Position numbers and translations under genes: made by a program. From contig CAJFCJ010000007.1 in the NCBI GenBank assembly GCA_904063045.1, forward strand, positions 1,867,404-1,931,403: DNA of 64,000 nucleotides, given 5' to 3'. This document shows, piece after piece, positions 45,512-56,659 of this stretch. The first letter of the stretch is position 1; every line of letters starts with the position of its first letter. Source of the stretch: Dimorphilus gyrociliatus. Its lineage: Eukaryota; Annelida; Polychaeta; Dinophilidae. The notes beneath the pieces are model-generated. The model had not been told where the DNA came from. It worked only from the letters and a program-made list of their open reading frames with translations, and made no database searches.

Positions 45512-45838
45512 ATGGCACCAATGAAGAAAGCGGCAGCTGGATTAGCCTCTCCGGATAAAGAGAGCAACGAATACAAAATGAAAAGAGAGCGAAACAACAT
45601 AGCAGTAAGAAAGAGTCGAATGAAAAGTCGAATGAAACAGAAAGAAACTAATCTTCGTGTTGAAGAATTAAAGAAAGAAAATGAAGAATTGGAAGAGAGA
45701 ATTAAATTATTATCTAAAGAACTTGGAGTTCTAAAGGATTTATTTTTGGCCTACGCAGGAAATAATGTTTCAGCGGTTGATGAAGCTAAAAATATTGTTA
45801 GGAACGATCATGAATATTCGGCTCCGGTCAAACGTTAA
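45512..45838 (+). CDS. CEBPG: C/EBP gamma-like bZIP protein
   Basis: Single exon, 108 residues, almost all bZIP. Basic region EYKMKRERNNIAVRKSRMKSRMKQKETNLRVEEL, followed by a leucine zipper and the gamma-type ending IKLLSKELGVLKDLFLAYA. Like vertebrate C/EBP gamma it lacks a transactivation domain; such proteins act mainly as dimer partners that modify other C/EBP and ATF factors. It lies head to head with the C/EBP-like gene at 43959-44564, so dimerisation between the two products is an attractive inference. The gene converges on ORMDL with 190 bp between stop codons. Confidence 0.93.
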   Translation: MAPMKKAAAGLASPDKESNEYKMKRERNNIAVRKSRMKSRMKQKETNLRVEELKKENEELEERIKLLSKELGVLKDLFLAYAGNNVSAVDEAKNIVRNDHEYSAPVKR

Positions 45839-46028
45839 TATATTACTATTATTTAACATTCAATCGAATTTTTTCAGCTTGTATTTCGTTTTTTATTGTA
45901 TGACATAAAACTTCTTAAAAACTCTCTATCTTAATCTTTTTGTTCGACGTCCATCAGCAGAATTGTTTGCCATTTAAACGTCAAGTTTCTAATGTACGAT
46001 ACAAAAATCGACATTTATTATCAGAATA

Positions 46029-46599
46029 TCAGTATTTGTTAATACCAAATATTCTAACACCATGTAACATAGGCAATTTCGGTACCAATACCGTCAACAA
46101 AGATATGATATTGATAAAAAAATGAGTCCTATCGTATTTTGTATAGAAACTAGCCAAAATGAATCTGAAAAACGTCACATAATAAAAGATCTGCCACAAT
46201 ATATGAAATTTTGACTTACAATACGACTGGAGTTATAGTTAAAAATTTCTTTGAAGCTGAAAATTGCTCGCCATAGTCCATTTGTTCCCAGACAGTAAAG
46301 TATCTCGACTTTCCTTGATCAGTCGTTTCGAAAGGGGTTCCTTTTTCGATATGAAGGATGACCAACATAATCTGATCAAAAACAGTTATAATCATCTTTC
46401 GATTTTTGATGTCCTTGGTACTTACAATATTATGGAGTGTATGTGTTAACGTCCATGCCATTGCTACGCTAAGGAATGGTAAGCTGAGCAGAACATAGTG
46501 TAATATTGCTACAATAATAATATACGTTATCCACATCCCCCTACTATTAAAATAGACGGCATTTGGATTTTCCGGACCGCCGCTTGTACCGGGCTGCAT
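46029..46599 (-). CDS. ORMDL: ORMDL, regulator of serine palmitoyltransferase
   Basis: Minus-strand exons 46599..46426, 46371..46220, 46164..46029; 153 residues, exactly the vertebrate ORMDL length. ER membrane protein that senses ceramide and inhibits serine palmitoyltransferase, the first step of sphingolipid synthesis. Conserved runs: [81 protein letters not shown], and the invariant C-terminus [12 protein letters not shown]. The 54 bp intron 1 has no stop in frame, so retained transcripts would add 18 residues. The stop faces the C/EBP gamma-like gene. Confidence 0.96.
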
Positions 46600-47132
46600 G
46601 TTTGTTATAAAGAGTCAACAAAGCTAACAGAAATAACAGTAAGTTTTATTTCGCCTATCTCAAATCACCAAACTAATGACATCATCCGGTACCCCTAAAA
46701 GCTGAACCGAAGCCCCTATTGTTATTTTTCATGAGTAACGGTATATTATTTAGCATAGGAGGCTTCAAAAAATTTTTATGTTTTATAGTAACAGTGTTCT
46801 AAACATGAAAATAATTACACTATATTCTCAAAAGTTAGCGCTTAGCGTAAATAATTTTTATCTAATAAATTGAAACAGTTTTTATGTTTAAAAAATATAT
46901 AAAATTTATTACTCTAATATTAAAAAAGCAAGTGTTTATAGTTTTGTTCTCAAGGACACAAAAATGATAATACTAAATTTTATAAATTGAAGTTTTTCTG
47001 GTGAACACAAATTCAGCCAAATTTAGGAATAACCCCTCAAAAGTGATATATATTTTCATTTCCGTTTCCGTTACCAGCAATTTTCAAACGTTGACCCGCC
47101 TGAAGACTTACTTTCAGACTACCTTTAAAGAA
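46600..47132. promoter_or_regulatory. Divergent interval between ORMDL and TRIP13
   Basis: 533 bp to the preferred TRIP13 start. The right 130 bases are an open frame continuous with TRIP13, but without family support. No clear promoter motif was seen. Confidence 0.4.
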
Positions 47133-48401
47133 ATGGAAAAAAATGATAGCAACATGTGTGACTGTCACTCTTCAGTGTGTATGGAGAATAGATTCATGGA
47201 GAATAAAAATATTTTACATATTGAGGTTTTTCAAAAACTAAAAAGTCTCGCTTCAGAAGACTACATCGAAGATTTAGTTAACGACTATCTTGATAACCAA
47301 TGCTCAAAAGAATTTGTAGGAAATACTATTGACTCTTTTGACTCATGTCCAGTTTTGAAAGATGAAATTGAGAAAATTTCTTTCGAAGGTCATGTTTTCG
47401 GAAGCAGAAAAACCTATATCTATTCTTGTCAAACTGAAGATCCTTACTGTGAAGAAATAGAAGAAGGTATCGTTGGAACAACTCTTTATACACTACCATC
47501 AGTTCAGTTTGACAATTTATGGGATAATTTAATATTTGACAGTGATGTCAAGCAAAAGTTACTGGATATGGCAGCTACAACCATTGTTTTGGCAGATAAG
47601 GGAGTCGACTCTAACGTTGTTACGTGTAATCGAATGTTACTTTTGCATGGACCTCCAGGAACAGGGAAAACATCTCTTTGTAAAGCTTTAGCAAATAAGC
47701 TATCAATAAGGCTTAAAAAAAGATTCACTAGTGCTGAACTCTTAGAGATAAATAGCCATAGCTTATTCTCGAAGTGGTTTAGTGAAAGCGGGAAATTGAT
47801 ATCTAAAACTTTTGCACGTTTGCACGAAATAGCGGCTCTCGATTCACAAACATTGTTAATAGTTTTAATTGATGAAGTAGAAAGTCTTGCGATGATGAGG
47901 CAAGCCTCTTCAAATGACCCTGGCGATTCAATTAGAGCGGTTAATGCACTTTTAACACAACTCGACCAACTTCGTCGTCATCGCAATGTTTTGGTCCTCG
48001 CAACTTCGAATGTAACGAAATGTATAGACGAAGCATTTGCAGACCGAGCAGATATGAAAATATTTATTGATAACCCAAGTCCTGCATCAGCCTACAATAT
48101 ATTATGTTCTTCAGTTGAGGAGCTGATTCGTTGTCGAATATTGGCCTTGCCTAATATAAAATATAAGAGATTCAATTGGTTTGAATCTTGTAATAAAGAT
48201 ACTCCTAAGTATGCACAGATGATTCATAGAATTGCTCACTGTTGTCAGGGACTCAGTGGAAGAACGCTAAGGAAGCTTCCTATCATTGCACTATCAAAAT
48301 CTCGCGACGAAATTCAAGATGCATCTTTAAAGATTGATGACTTTCTCGACGAACTTTTACAAACAGTCTATTTAAAAAAGAAAGAAAATGAAAAGTTCTA
48401 G
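47133..48401 (+). CDS. TRIP13: TRIP13 / pachytene checkpoint 2 AAA+ ATPase
   Basis: AAA+ ATPase that remodels HORMA proteins (MAD2, HORMADs) in the spindle checkpoint and meiosis. Single exon; 422 residues from ATG 47133, comparable to the 432-residue human protein. Upstream in-frame codons to 47001 look like translated leader. Motifs: an N-terminal HORMA-engaging region with short cysteine motifs (CDCHSSVCMEN), LHGPPGTGKTSLCKALANKLSIRL (Walker A), INSHSLFSKWFSESGKLISK (pore loop), LIVLIDEVESL (Walker B), NALLTQLDQLRRHRNVLVLATSN (sensor 1), DRADMKIFI, and LSGRTLRKLPIIAL (sensor 2). All catalytic motifs are intact. The lack of introns is notable for a gene that is spliced in other animals. Confidence 0.95.
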   Translation: MEKNDSNMCDCHSSVCMENRFMENKNILHIEVFQKLKSLASEDYIEDLVNDYLDNQCSKEFVGNTIDSFDSCPVLKDEIEKISFEGHVFGSRKTYIYSCQTEDPYCEEIEEGIVGTTLYTLPSVQFDNLWDNLIFDSDVKQKLLDMAATTIVLADKGVDSNVVTCNRMLLLHGPPGTGKTSLCKALANKLSIRLKKRFTSAELLEINSHSLFSKWFSESGKLISKTFARLHEIAALDSQTLLIVLIDEVESLAMMRQASSNDPGDSIRAVNALLTQLDQLRRHRNVLVLATSNVTKCIDEAFADRADMKIFIDNPSPASAYNILCSSVEELIRCRILALPNIKYKRFNWFESCNKDTPKYAQMIHRIAHCCQGLSGRTLRKLPIIALSKSRDEIQDASLKIDDFLDELLQTVYLKKKENEKF

Positions 48402-48500
48402 TTGAAAAATAGAAGCAATGTAAACGACAAATTTATTTTATTTAAACTTTCTACTCTCGAGTTGAACGTATTTGCATAACTCGTTTATACGACCAGTTTT

Positions 48501-49952
48501 TTAATTTAAAGAAGGTACACGACTATTATTCCATTTTAATTCGATTGTGGGCCATTTGGTCATCAAGCATGTCCGAATATTCGATGTGTCACCCAAGACT
48601 TGCACGTCAGGAAGATCACAAATTTCCGCCTGACCCTCAATAAATTCAACTTTATTTTCAGTGGATGATCTCGCCAAGCAATTTACATGAAATAGCGTAA
48701 ATTTTGTTACAGATTTATCTGCCTTCTCATTTGGAAAAAATTCCTCCATAAATTTAGATAGCATAATTATACCCAGACCCTCTTCATCCACTCTGCTTTT
48801 CATTATATTTACATAATCGGGAGCTGATTCCAGGTTGAGACTTTTAAGTAAATCTCCAAACTTGTCTATAGTGATAAATCCATTACATTCAGTATCAAAT
48901 CTAGCAAACGTTCGTCGAGCGGTTTGAGCTTGAGTCTCATGAGTTACCAGAGTTTCCTCTAGCGAGAAAAGGACTGTTAAATGCGTTTCACTTCCTAATA
49001 TCCATATTGGATAAGCAGGATTCTTTAAATTCCATCCTACTTCAGTATAACGAAGATGCTCCAGTTGTGTGAGAAATCCGATAGGTGAACGCGAAGGGAT
49101 GCCCTGCAATTTTAAACCGCAAACTTCTCTCTCTCCATCCCACAAGTTTGTTACAGCACTGCCAGTAATTAACAAGTTGATAAGACTCTGACTTCCATGA
49201 CCATGAATAGAGTCTATCAATACTTCAGAAGAATCCTCCATTTCCTTCTTAACAATTCCTAAGCCTGTTTAAAAATTTCTAAATAGAATGCATACATTAA
49301 ATAATATAGAAAAAGAACCTTTCGTAAGTAATACTGAGTACATAAGGAGAAGGACACCGAACTGGCATAGATACTCTGCAATGGAATTTTGAATTACTTT
49401 GCTGGCTTCCTTTGAGGACGTGCATTTTATTAATTTTAATCGGGAGTGAAATTCTTCATGGCCAATTTTCATGTTCGAATCATTTCCGGAATCAAATTGA
49501 ACGATGCAGTATTGTCCATTTGTCGATACCTGATGTAGCATATCACAAATAGAATTTGCCAGGAAGTATAACTTTTCATTATCTACAATTTGGCAAGAAT
49601 TATTAATTTTTATGTCATGTAAGAATGCAAACCTTCTAGACCCCTCCAATTTGTATCAGGTTTATTATCGGAAAATAATATGTTTTTCAACAAAAATGCT
49701 TGAGTCGATGCTATTACAGCACATGGGCCCCCTTGTTGTTGCACTAAAGCAATTGGTTCATTCTCACTGAACTCGAAACCTATTTGTCAACGAAAATAAA
49801 GAATACTGCGAAAAAGAGAGAAAACATAAGTAACCTTGATCCCAACGGTGAAATATTTCTGATTTGATTGTTGCGCCCCATAATAGCTTCTTCAAAGCTA
49901 AAATTTCTTGATGGTCGATATGATGAGGAGGGACATTTTCTGATGTTTCCAT
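48501..49952 (-). CDS. MINDY3: MINDY3 deubiquitinase (FAM188A/CARP)
   Basis: Minus-strand exons 49952..49835, 49779..49642, 49582..49319, 49264..48501; 427 residues. Cysteine protease of the MINDY family, which trims K48-linked polyubiquitin. Motifs: LLWGATIKSEIFHRWDQGFEFSENE, catalytic QQGGPCAVIASTQAFLL (Cys in GGPC), FGVLLLMYSVLLTKG, IHGHGSQSLINLLITGSAVTNLWDGERE, PIWILGSETHLTVLF (catalytic His), an EF-hand-like segment (FDTECNGFITIDKFGDLLKSL), and the conserved ending CLMTKWPTIELKWNNSRVPSLN. Exon 2's donor is GTCTAG, unusual, but it alone restores the family reading (NWR|DNEKLYFL). It is convergent with TRIP13 (99 bp between stop codons) and divergent from URI1. Confidence 0.93.
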
Positions 49953-50263
49953 TTCATAAAATTTAAATGATACAGTTAGAGGCGGTCATGTTTCTTGTCT
50001 CGTACAGAGAATCTAAAAATTTTCCAAATTTTATTTTAATATGTATAAATGAGAATATAGTATATTGTATTAAAAAATATAATTATACGAAAATAATTGC
50101 TACTGAAAAACATATTTTTTTCAAAGTTTCTATTTAAAGCAAGGCTGCCTACCATATTTGTATTCAAAGATATCCTGTTATAGCTAATTATATTATAAAC
50201 AATATTTTTTCGATATTATAATTTTAGTTGCTTTATTTATCAACTCAGTGGTTTTTTGCCAAA
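49953..50263. promoter_or_regulatory. 311 bp divergent promoter of MINDY3 and URI1
   Basis: AT-rich, no recognisable core motif. It contains both 5' UTRs. Confidence 0.5.
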
Positions 50264-52105
50264 ATGATGAGTGAAAATAAGTCAATTCCACAAAACTTGG
50301 AAACCGAACCTTTTGATAGGTTAAAAGATGAAGACCTTAGAGCCCTTTGTCAGACTGAAGAATCAATAAGACAGATGTAAAAACTGTTTCCGTTTTGCAA
50401 ACATTTTAATTAATACTTAATCAAAACAGGAGTAAATACAAAGACGATTATCAAGTATTACAAAATACTTTGAAGACTCTGCCCGATAAATATTCATATG
50501 ATATTTTAGTAAGCTTATAGATTTTAATTTTCAGAACTAACAAATCAATGATGATTTACATTATAGGTTCCTTTTGGGAACAAAGCTTTCATGCCTGGTA
50601 AGTTAGTTCATACTAACGAAATCCTAGTCCTTTTGGGTGACAATTGGTTTGTTGAAAAGTCTGCCAAGGATGCGTCTCAGATAGTTTCAAGGCGAATGAA
50701 AGGTCTGTCTTTGAACTAAATATACCACTTATTTAACAATACCAAGACCATCTGCCCTGAGTCTTCTTAATGGTCTCCTTTATATGCTATTGTTGATAAC
50801 AATAGACCTTTAATTATATTAGAATGTTCATTGATTATATACAATTGCATCATTTTGAAACTGTAAGTTCGTATATTGTTTTTAGTAATTGAAAATCAAA
50901 TCCAAGACATAGAAAAACAGAAACAGCTATTAAAATCGAGAGTAGAAAATTTGTCAGAGGTATTCGTATTCAATTTGAGAAGAAATGCAATTGTTTTCAT
51001 TACGGCTCTTGCTTATAGGCGGAAGGTGCTTTTGAAATCAAAGAAGCGTACGATGAGGAGGAAGAAAAGAAATGGAGGGGTGAGTATTATGCAATAAGTG
51101 GGCCAGAGGAAATAGTTAAGGATGCGCTTCTTTTGTACAAGAGCAACATAGAGAGAATGTAAGACGGAATTATCGAGAAGAACGCAGGAAGGAAAAAGAA
51201 GTAAGTGAAGATGATAAAGACGTTTGGGATTTATTGGACAAACTGGAACAAAATGAACAAGAAAAGGAAGAATTGCTTGAGTTAGTAGTTGTTTGTAGAT
51301 AGAATCTGAAGATCGGCGCCAGTCTGCTCATTTCCTAGATAAGAATCTTCATCATTCAAACTATGATGCAATGCTTTCTTACAGGAGCTGCGAAAATGTT
51401 GTATTTTTGATAAGCCGTAATTAGAGGCTTATCTGAACAAACATAAAGAAAAGTTTATATTAGAAATTGATCTGTTAATTAAATCCATTAACTTTAAATC
51501 TGCAGGGAGGGCGGTTACCTATCTAAAGATGAGGAAGAAAGTGACGATATAGGACATAACTCGATAACGTTCAAGCATACTCGTCTTACCGAACAGCAGC
51601 GTCGAGAGGTGCGTACTTTAACATTCTATACAGTTTTAAGATTTGCCTTTGGCGGCATCCATAGACAAAGAGTTGCGCAAGCACTTGCTGACGTAAACAA
51701 TATTTACGAACGCAGTGATGCAATTGCAGGTCGCCGAAGCGAATAGACGCGATGTAAACACCCCGGCTGACATCTACGAAAAGTTTGCGTGTCGGCAACG
51801 TATGAAAGACAGTCGGCTTAACGTAAGAGATCAAACGGAACGTCACTGTGAAAATAAAGTACGTAATCCTTTCTCACCCTCCTCATCCGATGAGCAAAAA
51901 TTGTTCAGCTTATCTTCTTTTATTGGGCGAGCAATAATCGTTCAGAAGAGTACACTTACATTTCTTTTTAACTAGTATTCGTATACAGGCTTTCACTCAT
52001 TCTATTGTTGAAAGAGAAAGTTCGATTGTTCAAGAGAAAGGAAAAGAGACCAAAAGGAAAGTAAGCAAATTTCGGGCTGAAAGACAACTTAATAAATTTT
52101 CTTAA
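50264..52105 (+). CDS. URI1: URI1, unconventional prefoldin RPB5 interactor
   Basis: Model: join(50264..50376, 50430..50508, 50567..50702, 50886..50959, 51019..51079, 51142..51280, 51506..51608, 51730..51858, 51989..52105); 316 residues. Component of the R2TP/prefoldin-like complex that helps assemble RNA polymerases. A prefoldin fold with PFGNKAFMPGKLVHTNEILVLLGDNWF and flanking coiled coils is followed by an acidic linker, DVWDLLDKLEQNEQEKEELL, SITFKHTRL, the NTPADIYEKF motif and a basic end SKFRAERQL. Shorter than human URI1 (about 535). The start of exon 6 has two possible acceptors (51116 region or 51142); 51142 follows a better pyrimidine tract. The stop codon overlaps an AATAAA. Confidence 0.88.
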
Positions 52106-52109
52106 TAAA
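52104..52109 (+). terminator. Poly(A) signal overlapping the URI1 stop codon
   Basis: The stop TAA (52103-52105) is followed without a gap so that AATAAA spans 52104-52109. The 3' UTR would be only about 20-30 bases. Confidence 0.55.
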
Positions 52110-52507
52110 ACACAATTTATTTATTAAAAAGTTATTTATTTAAAAAACGAATCAAATGCACACGGACAGTATTTATAAAAACGAACACAATAAAACTCAA
52201 CAATTTCCTTCTTACCCAACATACTTCAATAAATACACATAAATATGACTGCATGAAAGACAAAATGTCTTGAAGGGTTTTCAACTAAATGCGCGAATTT
52301 GAACACCAAGGGATTAACTCTTGCTAATCTGGCAGCTCATTGGAGATGTGTACGCCATATAAGAATGTTTAAAACAAATTTTTTGCAACTTTTGGAATTC
52401 TAACTTATGCATAGATAACCTCGCTATATTTAAGGAACTAGTTAGTATTTTACGCCAATTAATAAATATCGTTGAATAAATATGATTGACATTTTTAAAC
52501 TCAAAGT
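52106..52507. other. Convergent 3' interval of URI1 and cyclin E
   Basis: 402 bp, AT-rich, no coding exon recognised; probably mainly the cyclin E 3' UTR read from the other strand. Confidence 0.45.
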
Positions 52508-55318
52508 TTACATAGTTTTCGTGCGTAAGCACGTAATGCTTTTTCTTCCTTGAGAAAATGCTCGTTTAGAATGGCTTGGAGGGGGTGTGAGGAAAGTAGA
52601 AGATTCGACATTGGTAAGCTTCGGTGTTTTCGCCATTTCGGCTTTCCGTAGGATTGTTATATCGTTCTATAAACAAGCTTTAATTAGTGTGTTTCAATAC
52701 AATAGATAATGATCTTACATGTATATGTACACTGCTAATGTGGGTTTGTATATTATGGGCATCTTCTGACTTTACATGTTTCGGTCGATTGGGCTCTAAA
52801 GAATGTTTATTTCTAACATCGTATATAGGCTTCATCCAATTCAAACAACTTTCCAAACTTCCCATTGATAAACCTGTAATTGGAAAAAAACGATCAGTGA
52901 CGTCAAGCAGAACAAAATCAAATCGGTGAAAGAATGTCAATACGTATTATGAGTTATTGCGCGAACATTCGAAATAATTACCTGACACTTGCAGTGCAAC
53001 ATCAGTACTGATTTCGTAATAGATGGCAGATGCGGCCATGACACTTGGCTCAAATAATGAGCTTTCGTAGTCCAGGTAGCAAAGGTCTAGTAGCGTGGAT
53101 ACATCCTTAAACGTTTCCTGCCGGAATTGGGGCATGACAAAATTATCATCAACTTCACTGGCACTTTCAGTTTCATTTTGTTCCCATGATTCGCTATTCA
53201 TTATTTGCATGTAGACGCTTAACCATGCATTTGGTGTCATAGAGACCAAATTCCATTCGAGTGTATTCAGTAATATAATTTCAAATTCCATTATAGTATC
53301 TTCGGAGCAGGCCCCATCGGTCATATCAGCAAATTCCTTCAATCTTGGTGGATATATTTCCTCCATTTTAGATGCAACAAATAGTGCTGTTACTCCAATG
53401 AGCTGTAGTTGTTGTTTTTGAACATCTTTTGTTCGGCTTAAGTATCGGTCAGTGAAATTAACTGAAAGGCAAAATGTTTCGCGATGTAAATTGTAGGCGG
53501 CACAAACTTCCATCATCCAATCTATGAGAATAGTACGCATCGAAGGCGTTATGTACTTTTGTATATCACTGAACAATGATTCTTTGCAGTAATGAGAAGT
53601 GGGTCGATCGTGCATTGACTTCCATAATTGTTTATTATCAGCCCATCGAATATTCGGCAAACGAGATTGTGGAAGAGTATCAGGTCTTAAATGGAGTGGT
53701 CGGTGACACGTTGGAGTTCGAGGCGACAAAGCGGCATTCTTCACAGGCTGTCATTTTAAAAATTGCATCATTAGTGAGGCCTACCCAATGGCTATTTTAC
53801 TTTAGCAAATACACCTAAAGCCAATCAGTATTCAAAATGCAAATGAAGTAATGTTAATCGCTGACAGAATTGCCACAAGCACATTAATCTAGCCGAAATC
53901 ATTATAAAACCCAGCATAATGGCGTAAAAACCACTTTCGAAAACAGCACGAGAACGCCTGGCCTCATGCCAGATGACGTCACCTTTGACGGAATGACGTC
54001 AGACCTAATATTACTAAGTGCGTGAGGATTGAAAAGAGGCCTACCAGTGAGAGGGTGTGGTTAGATCTCGATGGGACCAAGAAACTAGACCACTGGGAGA
54101 TGTCAATTCAGAGTACATGAAAATGCTAACGCTTACGTCAGCTTAGACGACTAACGCGTACAAATGCATTCAAGCGTAACACGTCGCATCGCAGGTGACT
54201 CTAATGTGATGTAACATGGAAACAACACAACGAAATAGTGAAATAGGCGGTTCAGACTTATTACATAATAAAAGATCATAAACGTCGTTGCAAATTAGGA
54301 GTCCAAAGTTGCCGACTCTATAGTATCTGATAGATTAATCTGACTCAGGCAATATTTAGGATGAGAAGAAAATCGCTTTCTAATTTCAAACGGCTATCAG
54401 ATTGCTCTACAGATTAGGCGCACATGGGCGGATGAGCAACGAGACATCAATTAGCAATCGTAAAAGTGATGCGCAAACTGACACTGGTAGATGTAGACGC
54501 ACACAGCATGGGGCATTTCCTTTCACTTTCCAAAGGACGAACACGTCTGTGTCGGCACGCAAACTACAAAGCTTTCTGTTTGTTTCGTGTTTACAAGTAC
54601 CGCTAATCCGTTAATACCCCAGTAAAACTGATGAACACTGACCAAACTCTACATCAAACTTGAACAAACAAGTCAGTAGCGAGTCGTAAAGCAATCAACA
54701 CCTTACTTAGCTTTCTGTCATCTATCGTGTTGACTGCTGTAAACACGTTTTCATTATTTGTTCTACTTACTACAGAAGTCTATACTTTCACTTAGTGGTT
54801 ATTTCAAAACTCTTACTCTGTGTAATTACGAATACCTAATTTGCTTTTTTCGGTATCATTTAAGTTTCACTCTCACTTTTCTTGAATTCATCCTCGTTTA
54901 CCGTGCACTTTATCGTTACACCTGTCACATCGCTATCGGCTCAGTACGGTTGGAAGTACAATACAAGAGGCCAAGACACGGACAAGCTAGCTTGGAATTG
55001 GATTCTTACCTCTTTCACTCTCTCCAGACGTTGCTTCTTCCTGGGTTCGTCTACGCCCGCCAGTTGCAAATCCTAATAATACCAAGAAATATATATAATC
55101 TTTATGCGCATTGTGCTTTACAAAACTAACTTGAAGAGCTTCAGATTCGTCCGCTTTTCTCTTTTTTGATCTAGGTATTTGGGATACGTTTTCTAGGTCC
55201 GGTATATGAAGTTGTTCCTCTTTCTGTTTTCGCGCCTGTATCCTTATACTAAAATGGTATTTAGGATTAGCAAAATCAGCATTTCACTTTCTATTAAGAC
55301 TTACCTCTTTCTAGGCAT
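52508..55318 (-). CDS. CCNE: Cyclin E
   Basis: G1/S cyclin that activates CDK2. Minus-strand exons 55318..55305, 55248..55131, 55072..55010, 53747..52982, 52873..52719, 52666..52508; 424 residues. The start MPRKSIRIQARKQK ... SKKRKADESEALQD matches vertebrate cyclin E1 (MPRERRER...SRKRKAN). The cyclin box: MRTILIDWMMEVCAAYNLHRETFCLSVNFTDRYL, QLIGVTALFVASKMEEIYPPRLKEFADMTDGACSEDTIMEFE. EDAHNIQTH is the typical post-box motif, and FLTPPPS near the C-terminus corresponds to the FBW7 phosphodegron (LTPPxS). Intron 3 (53748..55009, 1262 bp) separates the small N-terminal exons from the cyclin box exon, and no start codon lies in frame near 53747, which supports this model. Confidence 0.93.
53748..55009 (-). 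other. Long cyclin E intron with paired CREs
   Basis: 1262 bp, about 20 times the usual intron size here. Two perfect TGACGTCA sites (53974-53981, 53994-54001) lie 20 bases apart, close to the large exon. It may contain an alternative promoter. Short open frames inside have no recognisable similarity. Confidence 0.5.
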
Positions 55319-55770
55319 TCTCTTTGAGACGGAAATTAACGGAGCGTAACCTAAAGGAACACAAAGCCTATTCAAATTTATTGTATTATAAAAGAAAGAA
55401 GCTCGGCAACGACCCCATGTGTGACCCGTTTTTTCCTGCACCTGTCAGCTTTGTTCAGACCATAGTAAACTTATTTTTTATTCACATCTGCACGATGCAC
55501 ATGCCAAGAAATTACAGGTGATAGGAAAAACGTATAATAAATCAAATTATGTTCATATATATATGCCATTAGCTTTTCAGTGTGGCCTATTTAAATTTTA
55601 AGGTTCATCTAAATGGTCCTTGAAATTTTATATAAATTTCTAGGTGATTTTATTATTGATTCCACCGTGATGCAGACTACAATTCCCACAGAGACTTAAC
55701 TTTCAAGATAAAGCCATGTAAAAAAAATCACCTGCAACAATCGACCTCTCATATCGAGTTCACGATTCGC

Positions 55771-55778
55771 GCGGGAAA
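55771..55778 (-). promoter_or_regulatory. E2F site upstream of cyclin E
   Basis: TTTCCCGC on the minus strand inside CGCGCGGGAAAA, about 450 bases upstream of the cyclin E start. Cyclin E is a classic E2F target in flies and vertebrates. Confidence 0.55.
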
Positions 55779-56007
55779 ACGATTGTCGCGTTAAGTGTAT
55801 TCGATTGGTAGAATGAAATAACTATTTTATCTTCAAATTTTTTTAACTGATCTTCTACTATACTAATTTATTTAATTAAAAATATTCCGACTTTAAATCT
55901 ATAATAGCAAGAAATCGTACCAACGATAAAATACAATTTATTGCGGGAACGGTGGGTTCCGACTCCCGCCAAGTGTCTACCGCCGCTGGCCGCGCCACGC
56001 ACTTCTC

Positions 56008-56015
56008 GCGCCAAA
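56008..56015 (-). promoter_or_regulatory. Second E2F site upstream of cyclin E
   Basis: TTTGGCGC on the minus strand, about 690 bases upstream of the cyclin E start. Confidence 0.5.
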
Positions 56016-56659
56016 AATCTTCCTAAGAGTTTGACAAAAGCTTGCCCTAACTCTTATGTTTTTATCACTTTCGAAGTGATCTCTCTAATAATTTACTAAA
56101 TTATAGTAAAGTAAATGAATCAGCACAGTTCAAAGGTGTATGAACAGGCTAAAGTGTTGAAGCCATAAATAAAGTATATATCATCTCGATTCCGATTAAA
56201 TTTTAACTTAAAATGATATTTGAGGATTTCAGTTTAAAATGATTATTAAAATCTCCATATTTACGAACAAGTTCATTGAAGCGAAACGTTCTTTTGGCCT
56301 ATCAAGCGGCCAGCAGGATAGACTAAGTTTTGCTTGGCTCTCGAATGATTTACGAATTATCAGTACAGTATCTAAAATAAATCACATACCGTTTTACAGT
56401 AAGACGTCCTCTTGATTAAAGTTTGTTCTTCTTTGAAAAACAGCTGTCCAGCAATGTTCCTTCCCCTTTTATGGTCGCACAAAGACTGCCTAGTGCCTAG
56501 GCGGGAGTAGCGGGACTGTCAAATCGCGTCTCGACTGCTTATTGGTTGAGAGTTTGCGAAGGTTAAGGTGATAAATATTCACTGCGTTACTCGAAAATTT
56601 GTACTTTCGTTTGGGCTTTGTAGTCGTATATTCGAAACTTATTGCCTTTTAGAATAGAA

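Larger units (their letters stand above)
55319..56659. promoter_or_regulatory. Divergent promoter interval of cyclin E and the BtpA-family gene
   Basis: 1.34 kb non-coding. It includes two exact E2F sites: GCGGGAAA (55771-55778, reverse of TTTCCCGC) and GCGCCAAA (56008-56015, reverse of TTTGGCGC). A GC-rich hairpin lies between them (55943-55969), and a reverse CCAAT box (TATTGGTTG, about 56540) lies near the right gene. Confidence 0.55.

Noticed and set aside
47001-47132. 44-codon N-terminal extension of TRIP13
   Set aside because: Not similar to the family; the Met at 47133 gives the usual length.
53576-53744. Apparent cyclin E start near 53744
   Set aside because: The open frame begins with GTG after an acceptor; conserved N-terminal exons at 55.0-55.3 kb join in phase.
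54402-55129. Plus-strand open frames within and next to the cyclin E intron
   Set aside because: They overlap real cyclin E exons at the right end and show no protein-like pattern.
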